Positions 1 to 8,602 of a stretch of DNA of 64,000 nt are shown one piece after another; positions within the stretch are counted from its first letter, which is position 1, and each line of letters starts with the position of its first letter. Source of the DNA: Alteromonadaceae bacterium (GTDB taxonomy: Bacteria > Pseudomonadota > Gammaproteobacteria > Enterobacterales > Alteromonadaceae); NCBI GenBank assembly GCA_014872785.1, contig WKFJ01000004.1, forward strand, positions 162,838-226,837, given 5' to 3'. A model generated the notes under the pieces. It was not told the origin of the DNA. It saw only the letters and a program-made list of their open reading frames with translations, and did not search any database. Made by a program: the position numbers and the translations under genes.

Positions 1-57
1 ACATGATTGAAAATCGCGATTTGGTCGATTTATTGAATCGATTGAATAATGAGCAGA

Positions 58-591
58 TTATTCCTGCAAATTTGTCCACGCTTTATGGTCATTCGCTTCT
101 TTGGTAAGCACTAACATTTCGGTTTTTGCAATTCTGTCTTGTAGTGACTGCTTATTTCTGAAATCAAGCAACACCAGAATCGTGCCCAAACCAAATAATG
201 AGAACAACATTCTTAAAAACGCGCGCCAATAGGTCAGTGGTTGTTCATTTAAGCTAAACAGGCGCATCCGCCATGCCCGCATGCCAATGGTTTGCCCGCC
301 GTTGCGCCAAAACCAAAGGAAGAAACCCATAACCCAAAACAACACCCACCCCTGAATAATAAGGGTATAAGCCAAGGTTTGTTGAATTGCTTCACTGCTG
401 TGTTCCAGACCATTTTTATCGAGCACGCCATTTTCTAACAAGATAATCATCGTCAAAATGATTACCATTGCAGCAACCATTGCGACTGCAACAGCAACTA
501 ACACATCGTAAACCATAGCGGCTAGTCTTCGAAAAAAGCTCGCGCGTGGAAAGTTTTGTTCAGTGGAAGGGTTGTTCGCTTTTGCAGTCAT
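58..591 (-). CDS. RDD family membrane protein
   Basis: A 177-residue integral membrane protein with the RDD-family layout. A first hydrophobic segment lies near residues 26-50 after the RRLAAMVYD motif (the R and D that name the family), a second near 76-95, and a third near 122-142. The middle part has the typical GGQTIGMRAWRMRL stretch. RDD proteins are small multi-pass proteins; most have no assigned role, and some have been linked to ion transport. The start is the ATG at 589-591. The gene is transcribed away from eutC and is separated from it by about 100 bp. Family identity is fairly sure; function is unknown. Confidence 0.85.
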   Translation of the reverse strand: MTAKANNPSTEQNFPRASFFRRLAAMVYDVLVAVAVAMVAAMVIILTMIILLENGVLDKNGLEHSSEAIQQTLAYTLIIQGWVLFWVMGFFLWFWRNGGQTIGMRAWRMRLFSLNEQPLTYWRAFLRMLFSLFGLGTILVLLDFRNKQSLQDRIAKTEMLVLTKEANDHKAWTNLQE

Positions 592-691
592 ATCATTTTG
601 GTTTAGGTAAAATCGCGGGCAGTGTAACAGTCTTGTTAATGCACATCAGCTATTGCACGGCTTTTGCTACAAAAAAGTGTATTCATGTTGT

Positions 692-1549
692 TTAGTTACC
701 CAACAGAAAATTACCCGTTGGACTATTGATAGCCGCCGCGTTATCCGCAGATTCCTGCGATTTATCTTTCAAATTAACGCCTGAATAGCCCAGCTTATTC
801 GCTTCCAATATTAACCAGCAACACCTGGCAACAGCATCATCAATAGACAGCCCTGCGGGACGAATATTTGAAATACAGTTTCGGTTGGCGTCAGTAAGCC
901 CTAACTTTGGTGCATATGTATAGTAGATTCCCAGACTATCGGGAGAGCTTAAACCAGGGCGCTCTCCCACAATCAATACCACGGATTTAGCTTGCAGCAG
1001 CTCGCCAATTTCATCACCAATTGCCACACGCCCCTGCTCTACAATACAAATTGGTGAAACCCGAAGTGAATGATTTGTTAGAGATTCTATTAACTTGCGC
1101 GAAAGCTCACTGCCTTGAGATTGCACTGCCACTGAGGACAACCCGTCCGCCAGCACAATAGCAACATCACTAGATGTAGACTGCGTTGACTGATATTGAG
1201 TTAGAGTCTCAACAGACGCACGATTTAAACGACGACCTAAATCAGGTCTTTGCAAGTACTCACTTCGATGCTGAGCACGGCTATGTAGTCGAACGTGGGG
1301 AAGTGAGTGATTTGCCAACTCTTGTACGATAGTTTCGCAATTTAGAGGGATGTGGACTGCATCTCTGGCAGCGGCATGATCCAAGTTAAACTGCAATTGA
1401 TGGTGTGTAGGTAAACTGACTCCGGCTCGCCCCAGCCCAATGCGAGCTTGAGTAAAACGGCGAAGCTCATGCCACTTATCGTTTTGGTATTCATCAATAT
1501 CAACTTCATTTTTGGAGAGGTTGTGATTATTTTCGGGTTTACTCGTCAT
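692..1549 (-). CDS. eutC: Ethanolamine ammonia-lyase small subunit
   Basis: This is the small subunit of adenosylcobalamin-dependent ethanolamine ammonia-lyase, which converts ethanolamine to acetaldehyde and ammonia. The 285-residue length fits the family (about 290-300). Recognisable stretches include RFTQARIGLGRAG near residue 35, DVAIVLADGLSSVAVQ near 130, VLIVGERPGLSSPDSLG near 195 and TDANRNCISNIRPAGL near 220, which together form the EutC core. It starts 6 bp after the eutB stop, so the two are almost certainly co-transcribed and translationally linked. No other eut genes (microcompartment shell, EutA reactivase, EutD/E) are visible in the window, so this is the stand-alone catabolic form. 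Identification is confident. Confidence 0.95.
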   Translation of the reverse strand: MTSKPENNHNLSKNEVDIDEYQNDKWHELRRFTQARIGLGRAGVSLPTHHQLQFNLDHAAARDAVHIPLNCETIVQELANHSLPHVRLHSRAQHRSEYLQRPDLGRRLNRASVETLTQYQSTQSTSSDVAIVLADGLSSVAVQSQGSELSRKLIESLTNHSLRVSPICIVEQGRVAIGDEIGELLQAKSVVLIVGERPGLSSPDSLGIYYTYAPKLGLTDANRNCISNIRPAGLSIDDAVARCCWLILEANKLGYSGVNLKDKSQESADNAAAINSPTGNFLLGN

Positions 1550-1555
1550 ACTTAT

Positions 1556-2947
1556 CTATTCCTTCACCAACGCCTTAAACGAAGACTCAAAAGGCCCTAA
1601 ACGCCCGGCTTGACCGATACGACCATTACCTTCAAAAATATCCATGTTTTGCAACCAGCGCGTAAATTCCGGTGCTGGTTGTTTACCTAAGACATCTCGA
1701 ATGTAGAGTGCATCGTGGTAGGACGTGGTTTGATAATTCAACATGATGTCGTCGGAACCGGGAATACCCATAATAAAGTTCACCCCTGCAACTCCGAGTT
1801 GAGTAAGTAACATGTCCATGTCGTCTTGGTCAGCTTCAGCGTGGTTGGTGTAACACACATCAACTCCCATGGGTAAACCTAACAGCTTGCCGCAGAAATG
1901 ATCCTCCAAACCTGCTCGAATAATCTGTTTTCCATCGTACAAATATTCAGGACCGATAAAGCCAACCACGGTGTTTATAAGCAGTGGATTGTAGCGTCGT
2001 GCAACCACATAGGCTCTTGCCTCACAGGTTTGTTGGTCCACGCCATGATGTGCATTCGCCGACAACGCACTACCTTGGCCGGTTTCAAAATACATGACAT
2101 TATCACCTACCTTACCCCGCTTTAACGAAAGTGCCGTATCATAAGCTTCGTCTAACACCGATAAAGAAACGCCAAAACTTTCATTGGTACCTTGTGTACC
2201 GGCTATAGATTGAAAAACAATGTCGACAGGCACCCCTTTGTTGATTGCCTCTAACTGAGTGGTGACGTGAGTTAAAACACAAGATTGAGTTGGAATTTGG
2301 TAGTGAGTGATAACCTCATCTAACATTTTCATTAACTGAGTTACCGCGGCATAGTTATCCGTTGCTGGATTAATGCCGATGACAGCATCACCATTTCCAT
2401 ACAAAAGCCCATCAAGAATACTGGCGGCAATACCAGAGATATCATCTGTCTGATGGTTCGGTTGTAAGCGCGTTGCCATATGACCTGATAGTCCCAACGT
2501 GTTATTGAACTTAGTCACCACTTCGCACTTTTGCGCCACCAGAATCAAGTCTTGCACCCGCATGATTTTGCTAACAGCAGCCACCATTTCGGGTGTTAAG
2601 CCCGCCCTTATTAACTGTAAAGCCTCAGGCGTCGCCGAATCAGACAGTAACCAATTGCGAAAGTCACCAACGGTTAAATGTGACACAACTGAAAACGCGG
2701 ACAAATCGTGACTATCAACGATGAGTCGGCTTACTTCGTCTTGCTCGTAAGGAATAACCAGTTCATTGAGAAAGTGTTTGAGGGGTAATTCAGCTAAGGC
2801 CAATTGCGCCGCGGCTCGCTCCAGCATCGATGCAGCAGCAACCCCAGCTAAACAATCGCCAGAGCGCAGAGGCGTCGCTTTGGCGAGCAGTGTTTTCAGA
2901 TCGGCAAAGTGAAATCGTTGGTTGGCTACATCGGCAAAAAATGACAT
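1556..2947 (-). CDS. eutB: Ethanolamine ammonia-lyase large subunit
   Basis: The large catalytic subunit (463 residues, family about 450-465) forms the TIM barrel that binds ethanolamine and, with EutC, adenosylcobalamin. Family signatures are LGLSGHMATRLQPNHQTDD near residue 152, AVIGINPATDN near 190, FETGQGSALSANAHHGVDQ near 288 and VGFIGPEYLYDGKQI near 325. It is the first gene of a two-gene operon with eutC and lies divergent from tRNA-Leu. No cobalamin riboswitch is evident in the 150 bp upstream, and no adjacent permease or regulator is seen. The acetaldehyde product would have to be handled by an aldehyde dehydrogenase encoded elsewhere. Identification is confident. Confidence 0.96.
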   Translation of the reverse strand: MSFFADVANQRFHFADLKTLLAKATPLRSGDCLAGVAAASMLERAAAQLALAELPLKHFLNELVIPYEQDEVSRLIVDSHDLSAFSVVSHLTVGDFRNWLLSDSATPEALQLIRAGLTPEMVAAVSKIMRVQDLILVAQKCEVVTKFNNTLGLSGHMATRLQPNHQTDDISGIAASILDGLLYGNGDAVIGINPATDNYAAVTQLMKMLDEVITHYQIPTQSCVLTHVTTQLEAINKGVPVDIVFQSIAGTQGTNESFGVSLSVLDEAYDTALSLKRGKVGDNVMYFETGQGSALSANAHHGVDQQTCEARAYVVARRYNPLLINTVVGFIGPEYLYDGKQIIRAGLEDHFCGKLLGLPMGVDVCYTNHAEADQDDMDMLLTQLGVAGVNFIMGIPGSDDIMLNYQTTSYHDALYIRDVLGKQPAPEFTRWLQNMDIFEGNGRIGQAGRLGPFESSFKALVKE

Positions 2948-3035
2948 TTAACATGAGTCTCAAATACAGCGTCAATCAGGCTAGCTTAAACGTGTTCATT
3001 CTTTCGTCAACTGTATTATTTCTGCAATAAATTGC

Positions 3036-3063
3036 TTGCATCAGCACCTCAGCTGACTATAAT
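3036..3063 (+). promoter_or_regulatory. Sigma-70 promoter of tRNA-Leu
   Basis: A TTGCAT hexamer at 3036-3041 and a perfect TATAAT at 3058-3063 are separated by 16 bp. The -10 ends 36 bp before the first tRNA base, which is a normal leader length for a processed tRNA transcript. Confidence 0.7.
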
Positions 3064-3099
3064 GCCTGCCACTCAACGAAAGTTGATTCAAAACTCTGT

Positions 3100-3186
3100 G
3101 CCAGAGTGGCGAAATTGGTAGACGCAGCGGATTCAAAATCCGCCGGTAGCAATACTGTGCCGGTTCAAGTCCGGCCTCTGGTACCA
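3100..3186 (+). tRNA. tRNA-Leu(CAA)
   Basis: An 87-nt class II tRNA folds cleanly. The acceptor stem GCCAGAG pairs with CTCTGGT (G-U at the first pair), followed by discriminator A and an encoded CCA at 3184-3186. The anticodon stem GCGGA/TCCGC encloses TTCAAAA, giving anticodon CAA, which reads UUG. A long variable arm follows, then a T-arm with GGTTCAAGTCC. The terminal CCTCTGGTACCATC is repeated exactly at 3508-3521. Confidence 0.96.
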
Positions 3187-3206
3187 TCTCTTAAATGAGA
3201 TAAATT

Positions 3207-3232
3207 AAACCGACAACATCGTCGGTTTTTTT
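3207..3232 (+). terminator. Rho-independent terminator of tRNA-Leu
   Basis: AAACCGAC and GTCGGTTT form an 8-bp stem (3207-3214 / 3221-3228) around a 6-nt loop, followed by an unbroken T run to 3231. It lies 20 bp after the tRNA 3' end. Confidence 0.85.
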
Positions 3233-3321
3233 ATTCGTATCGTCCTGATACTCACCTCTTCGAGGCCTGCTAAAGCAGTTCAAATTATTTCCTGAATAAT
3301 TTGTATGCCTGATATTCATGG

Positions 3322-3495
3322 CCGGACTTAAACCGAGGCTTCGCCTACGGTCAAATTAAGTGAGTTTCTTCATAGTAGAACTTGAGTTTACGGTGGATTG
3401 AACACATCCCTGTTACCTCACCCAGCCTCGACCTCCTGTCGAGTCGTGCGTTCCTTTTCGAGTAATTACCTATTACTCGAAATTCACTAGGTGAA
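3322..3495. repeat. Dispersed structured repeat, copy 1
   Basis: About 170 bp is closely similar to 9728-9900 in the same orientation. Three potential hairpins are shared by both copies: AGGC-TTC-GCCT with flanking pairs near 3333, CTCGAC-CTCCT-GTCGAG near 3426, and TTCGAGTAAT-TACCT-ATTACTCGAA near 3457 (10-bp perfect stem). It contains no plausible ORF. It ends about 55 bp after the rhlE stop codon on the minus strand. Between tRNA-Leu and this repeat, CAAATTATT/AATAATTTG (3281-3303) forms a further hairpin. The whole interval 3233-3550 has no gene. Confidence 0.8.
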
Positions 3496-3507
3496 TCAGA
3501 GCCTTAC

Positions 3508-3521
3508 CCTCTGGTACCATC
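3508..3521 (+). repeat. 14-bp direct repeat of the tRNA-Leu 3' end
   Basis: CCTCTGGTACCATC here is identical to 3175-3188, the last bases of tRNA-Leu(CAA) plus two. It could be an attachment-site-like target duplication, or the remnant of a second tRNA copy. No convincing T-arm precedes it. Confidence 0.7.
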
Positions 3522-3550
3522 CTTCAAATTCTTTGAAGCCAAATTTGGTC

Positions 3551-4837
3551 TTAACGTCGAGATCCCTTACTCGCTTTAGATTTATTCTTGTTCCCTTGAC
3601 CCAATGCTTTAGCTCGCAACGCTTTTTTGGACTGCTTACGCTTAGAACTCGTCCCCTCATTCTGGTTGAGTAGGTTTGGCTCGAAGCCTGGCATCCACTG
3701 AGTAGAAAACTGTTCTTTGGTGATCTTTTCAATGTCTTTAAGAAGGTATTTTTCTTTAGCCGATACTAATGAAACGGCCAAACCCGTCTGACCAGCTCGA
3801 CCAGTGCGCCCAATTCGGTGAATGTAGTCCTCGGCATTATAGGGAAGTTCTAAATTAATGACGTACTGCAACTGCTGAATATCCAAACCACGAGCTGCCA
3901 CGTCAGTTGCAACAAGTGCTCTTACACGGCCGGTTTTAAAGTCATCTAAGCCACGTTCGCGCGCCCCTTGTGATTTATCACCGTGCACAGCGGCCGTGCT
4001 GATACCGTCCTTCTTAAGTTCCTTAGCAAGCTCATCTGCTGCCTGCTTTGTTCGCGTAAAAATGAGGATCTGTTGCCAATTTTTAGAGCCAATCATATAA
4101 GCGACTAAGGCTGCTTTACGCTGTTTGTCCACTTCGTAAAATAGTTGCTCAAGGCTCGTGGCTGCCGCATTACGGGGAGCCACTTCAATGCGCTTTGGTT
4201 GCTTCAAAATAGTTTTGCTAAGTGCAAATACGTCATCGTTGAACGTCGCCGAAAAAAACAAGGTTTGTCGGTTTTCAGGAAGTTGTTTTAAAATTCGGCG
4301 GATATCAGTAATAAAGCCCATATCCAGCATACGATCAGCTTCATCAAGTACTAGTGTTTCAATGGTGCTAAGATCAAGTAATTCTCTGCTTACAATGTCT
4401 AATAAACGGCCTGGGGTTGCTATCAAGACATCACAGCCGGCATTGAGTGAACTGATCTGGACATTAATACTCGCCCCCCCATAAGCCACCACAGAAGTGA
4501 CATCGGACTTCTGACTGTAATTAACAAAACTTTGGTGCACTTGATGCGCCAGTTCCCTTGTGGGTGTCAGTACCAATACCCGCACCTTTTTCCCTGTCGC
4601 ATTACCTTCGTTATTACATTTAGTGCCATTATCAACATTACGTTCCATCTGACGTTGAATCAGTGGCAAGGCAAATGCTGCCGTTTTACCTGTACCTGTT
4701 TGCGCACCGGCCAAAACATCATGACCCGCCAATATTTCCGGGATAGATGCCTGTTGGATCGGGGTTGGTTGGGTATAACCAAGTGAATGAATGACCGCCA
4801 ACAAATCGGTGTGAAACCCAAAGGAAGAAAAGCTCAT
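3551..4837 (-). CDS. rhlE: DEAD-box RNA helicase RhlE-like
   Basis: An ATP-dependent RNA helicase of 428 residues. The motifs are in order: Q motif FHTDLLAVIHSLGYTQPTPIQQ (split here as GYTQPTPIQQ), motif I AQTGTGKT near residue 45, Ia PTRELAHQ, GG and TPGR, motif II DEAD, motif III SAT, then domain 2 with ARGLD and HRIGRTGR. The N-terminus MSFSSFGF and the order of motifs match RhlE, a helicase with roles in ribosome maturation and mRNA turnover. The C-terminus ends in a Lys/Arg-rich tail (about residues 395-428), common in RhlE homologues and likely to bind RNA. It starts 9 bp after the COG2509 flavoprotein stop, so it is probably co-transcribed with it. Confidence 0.93.
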   Translation of the reverse strand: MSFSSFGFHTDLLAVIHSLGYTQPTPIQQASIPEILAGHDVLAGAQTGTGKTAAFALPLIQRQMERNVDNGTKCNNEGNATGKKVRVLVLTPTRELAHQVHQSFVNYSQKSDVTSVVAYGGASINVQISSLNAGCDVLIATPGRLLDIVSRELLDLSTIETLVLDEADRMLDMGFITDIRRILKQLPENRQTLFFSATFNDDVFALSKTILKQPKRIEVAPRNAAATSLEQLFYEVDKQRKAALVAYMIGSKNWQQILIFTRTKQAADELAKELKKDGISTAAVHGDKSQGARERGLDDFKTGRVRALVATDVAARGLDIQQLQYVINLELPYNAEDYIHRIGRTGRAGQTGLAVSLVSAKEKYLLKDIEKITKEQFSTQWMPGFEPNLLNQNEGTSSKRKQSKKALRAKALGQGNKNKSKASKGSRR

Positions 4838-4846
4838 AAGTCCTTA

Positions 4847-6466
4847 TCAGTCCAGACTATCAAATGCCAAAGCTAATGCTTCAGCGACCCGAATACCATC
4901 TATGCCTGCCGACCATATGCCACCAGCATATCCTGCGCCTTCCCCCGCAGGGTAGAGTCCTTTAACATTCACACTCTGATAGTCTTTTCCGCGTTTAATA
5001 CATACCGGTGATGACGTTCTGGTCTCGACGCCAGTGAGTGTTCCATCTGCTTTTGCAAAGCCCTTAATCTGACGATCGAATGCCGGAATGGCTTCACGGA
5101 TGGCCTGCGTGACGAACTCAGGTACCACTTTACTGAGGTCGGTAAGGGTGATACCTGGTGTATACGATGGTATCACTTCCCCCAACTGTGTACTTGCTTG
5201 ACCTGCCAGAAAGTCTCCGATGAGCTGAGCCGGGGCATTATAGTTTTCGCCCCCCGCGGTAAATGCCATCTCTTCTAGTCGGCGCTGTAATTCAATGCCT
5301 GCCAACGGATGGCCGGGATAATCTTCTTCTGGCGTGATCCCGACGACGATGGCGCTATTGGCGTTGCGCTCTCGACGAGAATACTGACTCATACCGTTGG
5401 TGACTACACGACCAGGTTCTGAAGCAGCGGCCACTACAGTCCCGCCTGGGCACATGCAAAAACTGTAAACCGTTCGGCCATTTTTGCAGTGATGAACCAA
5501 CTTGTAATCGGCCGCTCCAAGAATGGGATTACCCGCGTTGTCGCCAAATCGGCAACGGTCAATCAGGCTTTGTTCATGCTCAATGCGAAAGCCAATTGAA
5601 AAGGGTTTAGCTTCAATATAAACACCCTGATCATAAAGACTTTGAAATGTGTCGCGGGCGCTATGCCCCAATGCCAGAATCACTTGTTTACAAGCCAGGT
5701 AGCCGCCTTCAGATAAATGCAGGCCTTTTACCGAAAATTGTCCGTCTTTTTCATCCAAATCCAATTTTTCAACCCGTGTAGAGAAGCGAATCTCACCCCC
5801 AAGGTCGATGATTTGCTGGCGCATTTTTTCCACCATGCTGACCAGTTTAAACGTCCCGATATGAGGTTTACTGACATACAAAATTTCGTCTGGCGCACCG
5901 GCTTTAACAAATTCGTGTAACACCTTACGACCGTAGTGTTTGCGATCTTTTACCTGACTGTACAATTTACCGTCAGAAAAAGTCCCTGCACCGCCCTCAC
6001 CAAACTGTACGTTAGACTCAGGATTGAGCGGCTGCTTGCGCCAAAAACCAAATGTATCTTTGGTTCTGTCACGCACCGCTTTGCCTCGCTCGAGTACAAT
6101 GGGTTTATAACCCATCTGAGACAGAATAAGTGCAGCGAAAATGCCGCACGGACCAAGACCCACGACAACAGGTCGATGACTAAGATTCTCTGGTGCTTGA
6201 GCCACGAATTTATAGGTCATGTCAGGTGTAACACGAACCTGTGGATCATTGGCAAACTGCGTGAGTAAAAGGGCTTCATTCTCGACTTCTACATCAACGG
6301 TGTAGATCAGCTGAATGTCCTTGTTGTTGCGGGCATCGTAACCGCGCTTAAACACATTGCTATTGAGCAATTGCGCGGCATCAATACGGAGCTTATTAAC
6401 AATGGCCTTGTTGAGCGCAGTATCGTTATGATCAAGAGGCAGTTTTATATCGGTTAAACGTAGCAT
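4847..6466 (-). CDS. FAD-dependent dehydrogenase of the COG2509 type
   Basis: A 539-residue flavoprotein. The dinucleotide-binding motif VVGLGPCGIFAALIL is near residue 100 after a distinct N-terminal domain of about 95 residues. Then come GEGGAGTFSDGKLYSQVKD near 155 and the distal FAD-binding segment GVETRTSSPVCIKRG followed by GLYPAGEGAGYAGGI near 505. This arrangement is that of the COG2509 'uncharacterised FAD-dependent dehydrogenase' family, found widely in bacteria with no settled substrate. The start ATG at 6464-6466 is preceded by AGGA. It lies divergent from the ferredoxin gene fdxA, which could be a redox partner, but that is inference from position only. Confidence 0.88.
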   Translation of the reverse strand: MLRLTDIKLPLDHNDTALNKAIVNKLRIDAAQLLNSNVFKRGYDARNNKDIQLIYTVDVEVENEALLLTQFANDPQVRVTPDMTYKFVAQAPENLSHRPVVVGLGPCGIFAALILSQMGYKPIVLERGKAVRDRTKDTFGFWRKQPLNPESNVQFGEGGAGTFSDGKLYSQVKDRKHYGRKVLHEFVKAGAPDEILYVSKPHIGTFKLVSMVEKMRQQIIDLGGEIRFSTRVEKLDLDEKDGQFSVKGLHLSEGGYLACKQVILALGHSARDTFQSLYDQGVYIEAKPFSIGFRIEHEQSLIDRCRFGDNAGNPILGAADYKLVHHCKNGRTVYSFCMCPGGTVVAAASEPGRVVTNGMSQYSRRERNANSAIVVGITPEEDYPGHPLAGIELQRRLEEMAFTAGGENYNAPAQLIGDFLAGQASTQLGEVIPSYTPGITLTDLSKVVPEFVTQAIREAIPAFDRQIKGFAKADGTLTGVETRTSSPVCIKRGKDYQSVNVKGLYPAGEGAGYAGGIWSAGIDGIRVAEALALAFDSLD

Positions 6467-6622
6467 GAGTGAGGATCCTGATTTGCCGGACAGCCTATCT
6501 GTCAGAGCGTGTATAGTGTAATGCAGTTGTTAGATTTGCGGTAGAGACGCCACGTCATTTGCCTTTTATTTATGAAATTTTGCACTTATAATCGGCGTGA
6601 ATTTATTCTGTACAGAATGGCC

Positions 6623-6946
6623 ATGACCTTTGTAGTAACCGACAATTGCATAAAGTGTAAATATACCGACTGCGTTGCCGTATGCCCGGTAGATGCCTTT
6701 TTTGAAGGACCGAATTTTCTGGTCATTGATCCAGATATTTGCATTGATTGCGCTTTGTGTGTGCCCGAATGTCCGGCAGAAGCAATTTATCAGGATACTG
6801 AGTTACCCGAAAGCCAGAAACCGTATTTAAAGATAAATGCGGATCTCAGTCAGAAATGGCCAAATATCATCGAAATCATAAAGCCGCTAGACGATGCAGA
6901 CGACTGGAATGGCGTTCCCGATAAGCTACCTTTATTAGAGCGATAA
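6623..6946 (+). CDS. fdxA: 7Fe ferredoxin FdxA
   Basis: A small electron carrier with one [3Fe-4S] and one [4Fe-4S] cluster. From the chosen start it reads [17 protein letters not shown], matching the N-terminus of the Azotobacter ferredoxin I family (about 107 residues). The cluster cysteines are in [18 protein letters not shown] and then in [12 protein letters not shown]. The C-terminal half, including [12 protein letters not shown] and the end LPLLER, is also family-like. Upstream in-frame ATGs at 6572 and 6617 would add 17 or 2 residues; 6623 was chosen by alignment with known N-termini, not by a ribosome site, because none is strong. It is divergent from the COG2509 flavoprotein. Confidence 0.93.
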   Translation: MTFVVTDNCIKCKYTDCVAVCPVDAFFEGPNFLVIDPDICIDCALCVPECPAEAIYQDTELPESQKPYLKINADLSQKWPNIIEIIKPLDDADDWNGVPDKLPLLER

Positions 6947-6988
6947 ACTGATTGCTGAGCTCAATGCTAGCCCTTGCAGTGCCTCCGA

Positions 6989-7609
6989 CTAACCTTTAAA
7001 CCCTGTTGCAACCAAATACACCTCTCGCGAGCGAGGTCGAGATGCTGCGGGCTTTCTGACGATGACCTTGTTAAATGAAGAACGTACGTCTTTTACGTAT
7101 TCGTCGTAGCCAACCCCCTGAAATACTTTCGCACAGAAACTACCGCCGGGTTGTAACACATTTCTAGCCATATCAAGGGCCAGTTCCACCAAATAGAGAG
7201 AAGAGTACTGATCAGCAGTATTTACGCCACTTAAGTTCGGTGCCATATCCGAAATGACAACATCAACACGGTCATCACCCAGCACGTCTAATATTTGGTT
7301 ATAAACCGTCTCTTCGGTGAAATCTCCCTGAATAAAGTCAACATCAATAATGCTGTCCATGTGTAATATATCTGACGCAATGACACGACCACTTTCTCCC
7401 ACAATCGGGGCAACAATCTGCGACCATCCACCAGGCGCTGATCCCAAATCCATCACCACACTGCCTGGGCGGAACAATTTGTCTTTTTCATTAATTTCAA
7501 TGAGCTTATAACTGGCCCGTGAACGATAGCCGTCTACTTGCGCTTTTTTAACGTAGGGATCGTTTACGTGTTCTTCCATCCATTTTTTACTGGTTTTTGA
7601 GCGGGCCAT
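6989..7609 (-). CDS. rlmE: 23S rRNA (uridine-2552-2'-O)-methyltransferase
   Basis: RlmE (FtsJ/RrmJ) methylates the 2'-OH of U2552 in 23S rRNA using SAM. From the ATG at 7607-7609 the protein is 206 residues starting [14 protein letters not shown], exactly the family start and length; the frame stays open upstream but that part has no homology. The SAM-binding motif [13 protein letters not shown] is near residue 53. The catalytic tetrad is visible as K in SYKLIEI, D in SDMAPN, K in CAKVFQG and E in [11 protein letters not shown]. In E. coli this gene precedes ftsH; here its 3' neighbour is fdxA, convergent. Confidence 0.96.
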   Translation of the reverse strand: MARSKTSKKWMEEHVNDPYVKKAQVDGYRSRASYKLIEINEKDKLFRPGSVVMDLGSAPGGWSQIVAPIVGESGRVIASDILHMDSIIDVDFIQGDFTEETVYNQILDVLGDDRVDVVISDMAPNLSGVNTADQYSSLYLVELALDMARNVLQPGGSFCAKVFQGVGYDEYVKDVRSSFNKVIVRKPAASRPRSREVYLVATGFKG

Positions 7610-7785
7610 TTCTACTCTATTGTTACAGGTGGGTATCGGCGCATATTGTAAACATCCACACGACATTTGCCAATTTAGCAGAACAACAAACTTCATCGTC
7701 TACCTGACTCCAACACTATTACAGGCTACAATGCGCAATTTGAACAAGCCTTTATTGCCTCTTTGTATTCGGAAGTCCGCGCACC

Positions 7786-8526
7786 ATGAAACTAGACGAC
7801 ATCAAAAAACTGCATCAAAAGAAGTACCGGTCACAATTTGGCTTTTACTTAGTAGAAGGCGAGCATCTGGTGCAGGAATTACAGCGTTCGTCTCTAATGA
7901 CACAACCGATTACGTTGTACGTCACAGAAACCTGGCTCCAGCGCGGTGTCACGTTAGACGACCGTTTTGAGGTCATAACCGTTTCCCAGAAACAAATGGC
8001 AACCCTCAGCGATACCAAAACGCCTCAGGGAATTATCGCGAGAGTGCCTTTAGCAGTAAACCAAGAAAACAGCACAGCAACTCAGGGCGAACGCTGTATC
8101 TATCTGCATGAAATTCAGGATCCGGGGAATTTAGGTACCATTTTACGAAGCCTGGCATGGTTTGGTGGCTTTCGTCTGCTCCTCAGCCCCAACAGTGTCG
8201 ATCCTTTCAATTCAAAAGCAGTGCGGGCAAGTATGGGAGCGATTTTTCATGTCCCGGTAGAAACAGAGGTCACATTGGATCAGTTGCAAGCAAAGTTTGA
8301 TCGTTTTGCCTACCTTGATCTGAGCGGTAAACCTATCAATCACAGCACCTTTCCTGATTATCCGTGCTATCTGTTTGGCAACGAAGCCCGGGGCGTGCCA
8401 TCTGAAGCCTTACAACATACCAACGCCGACGCGTTTACCATCAATGGAAGTGCCTGCATAGAATCACTCAATCTGGCAAGTGCAGTAGGGATTTGTGCAT
8501 ACCAATTGTCACAATCTGAACGCTGA
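7786..8526 (+). CDS. SpoU/TrmH-family RNA methyltransferase
   Basis: A 246-residue rRNA/tRNA 2'-O-methyltransferase with the knotted SPOUT fold. An N-terminal SpoU substrate-binding domain (QKKYRSQFGFYLVEGEHLV, residues 10-29) is followed by the catalytic part. Motif 1 is DPGNLGTILRSLAWFG near 113, motif 2 is LFGNEARGVPSE near 200, and motif 3 is ESLNLASAVGICAYQL near 226. The target nucleotide cannot be told from the sequence. It is transcribed divergently from rlmE, with about 175 bp between the starts. The stop codon lies inside a 25-bp tandem duplication. Confidence 0.9.
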   Translation: MKLDDIKKLHQKKYRSQFGFYLVEGEHLVQELQRSSLMTQPITLYVTETWLQRGVTLDDRFEVITVSQKQMATLSDTKTPQGIIARVPLAVNQENSTATQGERCIYLHEIQDPGNLGTILRSLAWFGGFRLLLSPNSVDPFNSKAVRASMGAIFHVPVETEVTLDQLQAKFDRFAYLDLSGKPINHSTFPDYPCYLFGNEARGVPSEALQHTNADAFTINGSACIESLNLASAVGICAYQLSQSER

Positions 8527-8556
8527 ACAACTGTCACAATCTGAACGCTGAACAAC
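8507..8556 (+). repeat. Perfect 25-bp tandem duplication across a stop codon
   Basis: Bases 8507-8531 and 8532-8556 are identical; each begins TGTCACAATCTGAACGCTGA. The stop codon of the methyltransferase is in the first copy (8524-8526), so the protein is unaffected and the second copy lies in the 3' untranslated region. It looks like a recent replication-slippage event. Confidence 0.95.
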
Positions 8557-8602
8557 CCCTTCGAAGCCCAGGTATTAAGGTCCTAGTAAAAACGTCCTGT
8601 TA

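Noticed and set aside
4..108. Short plus-strand frame beginning ATGATTGAAAATCGCG and overlapping the RDD gene end
   Set aside because: Only 34 codons, no recognisable homology, overlaps a real gene; it could be the tail of a gene starting outside the window, but this cannot be shown.
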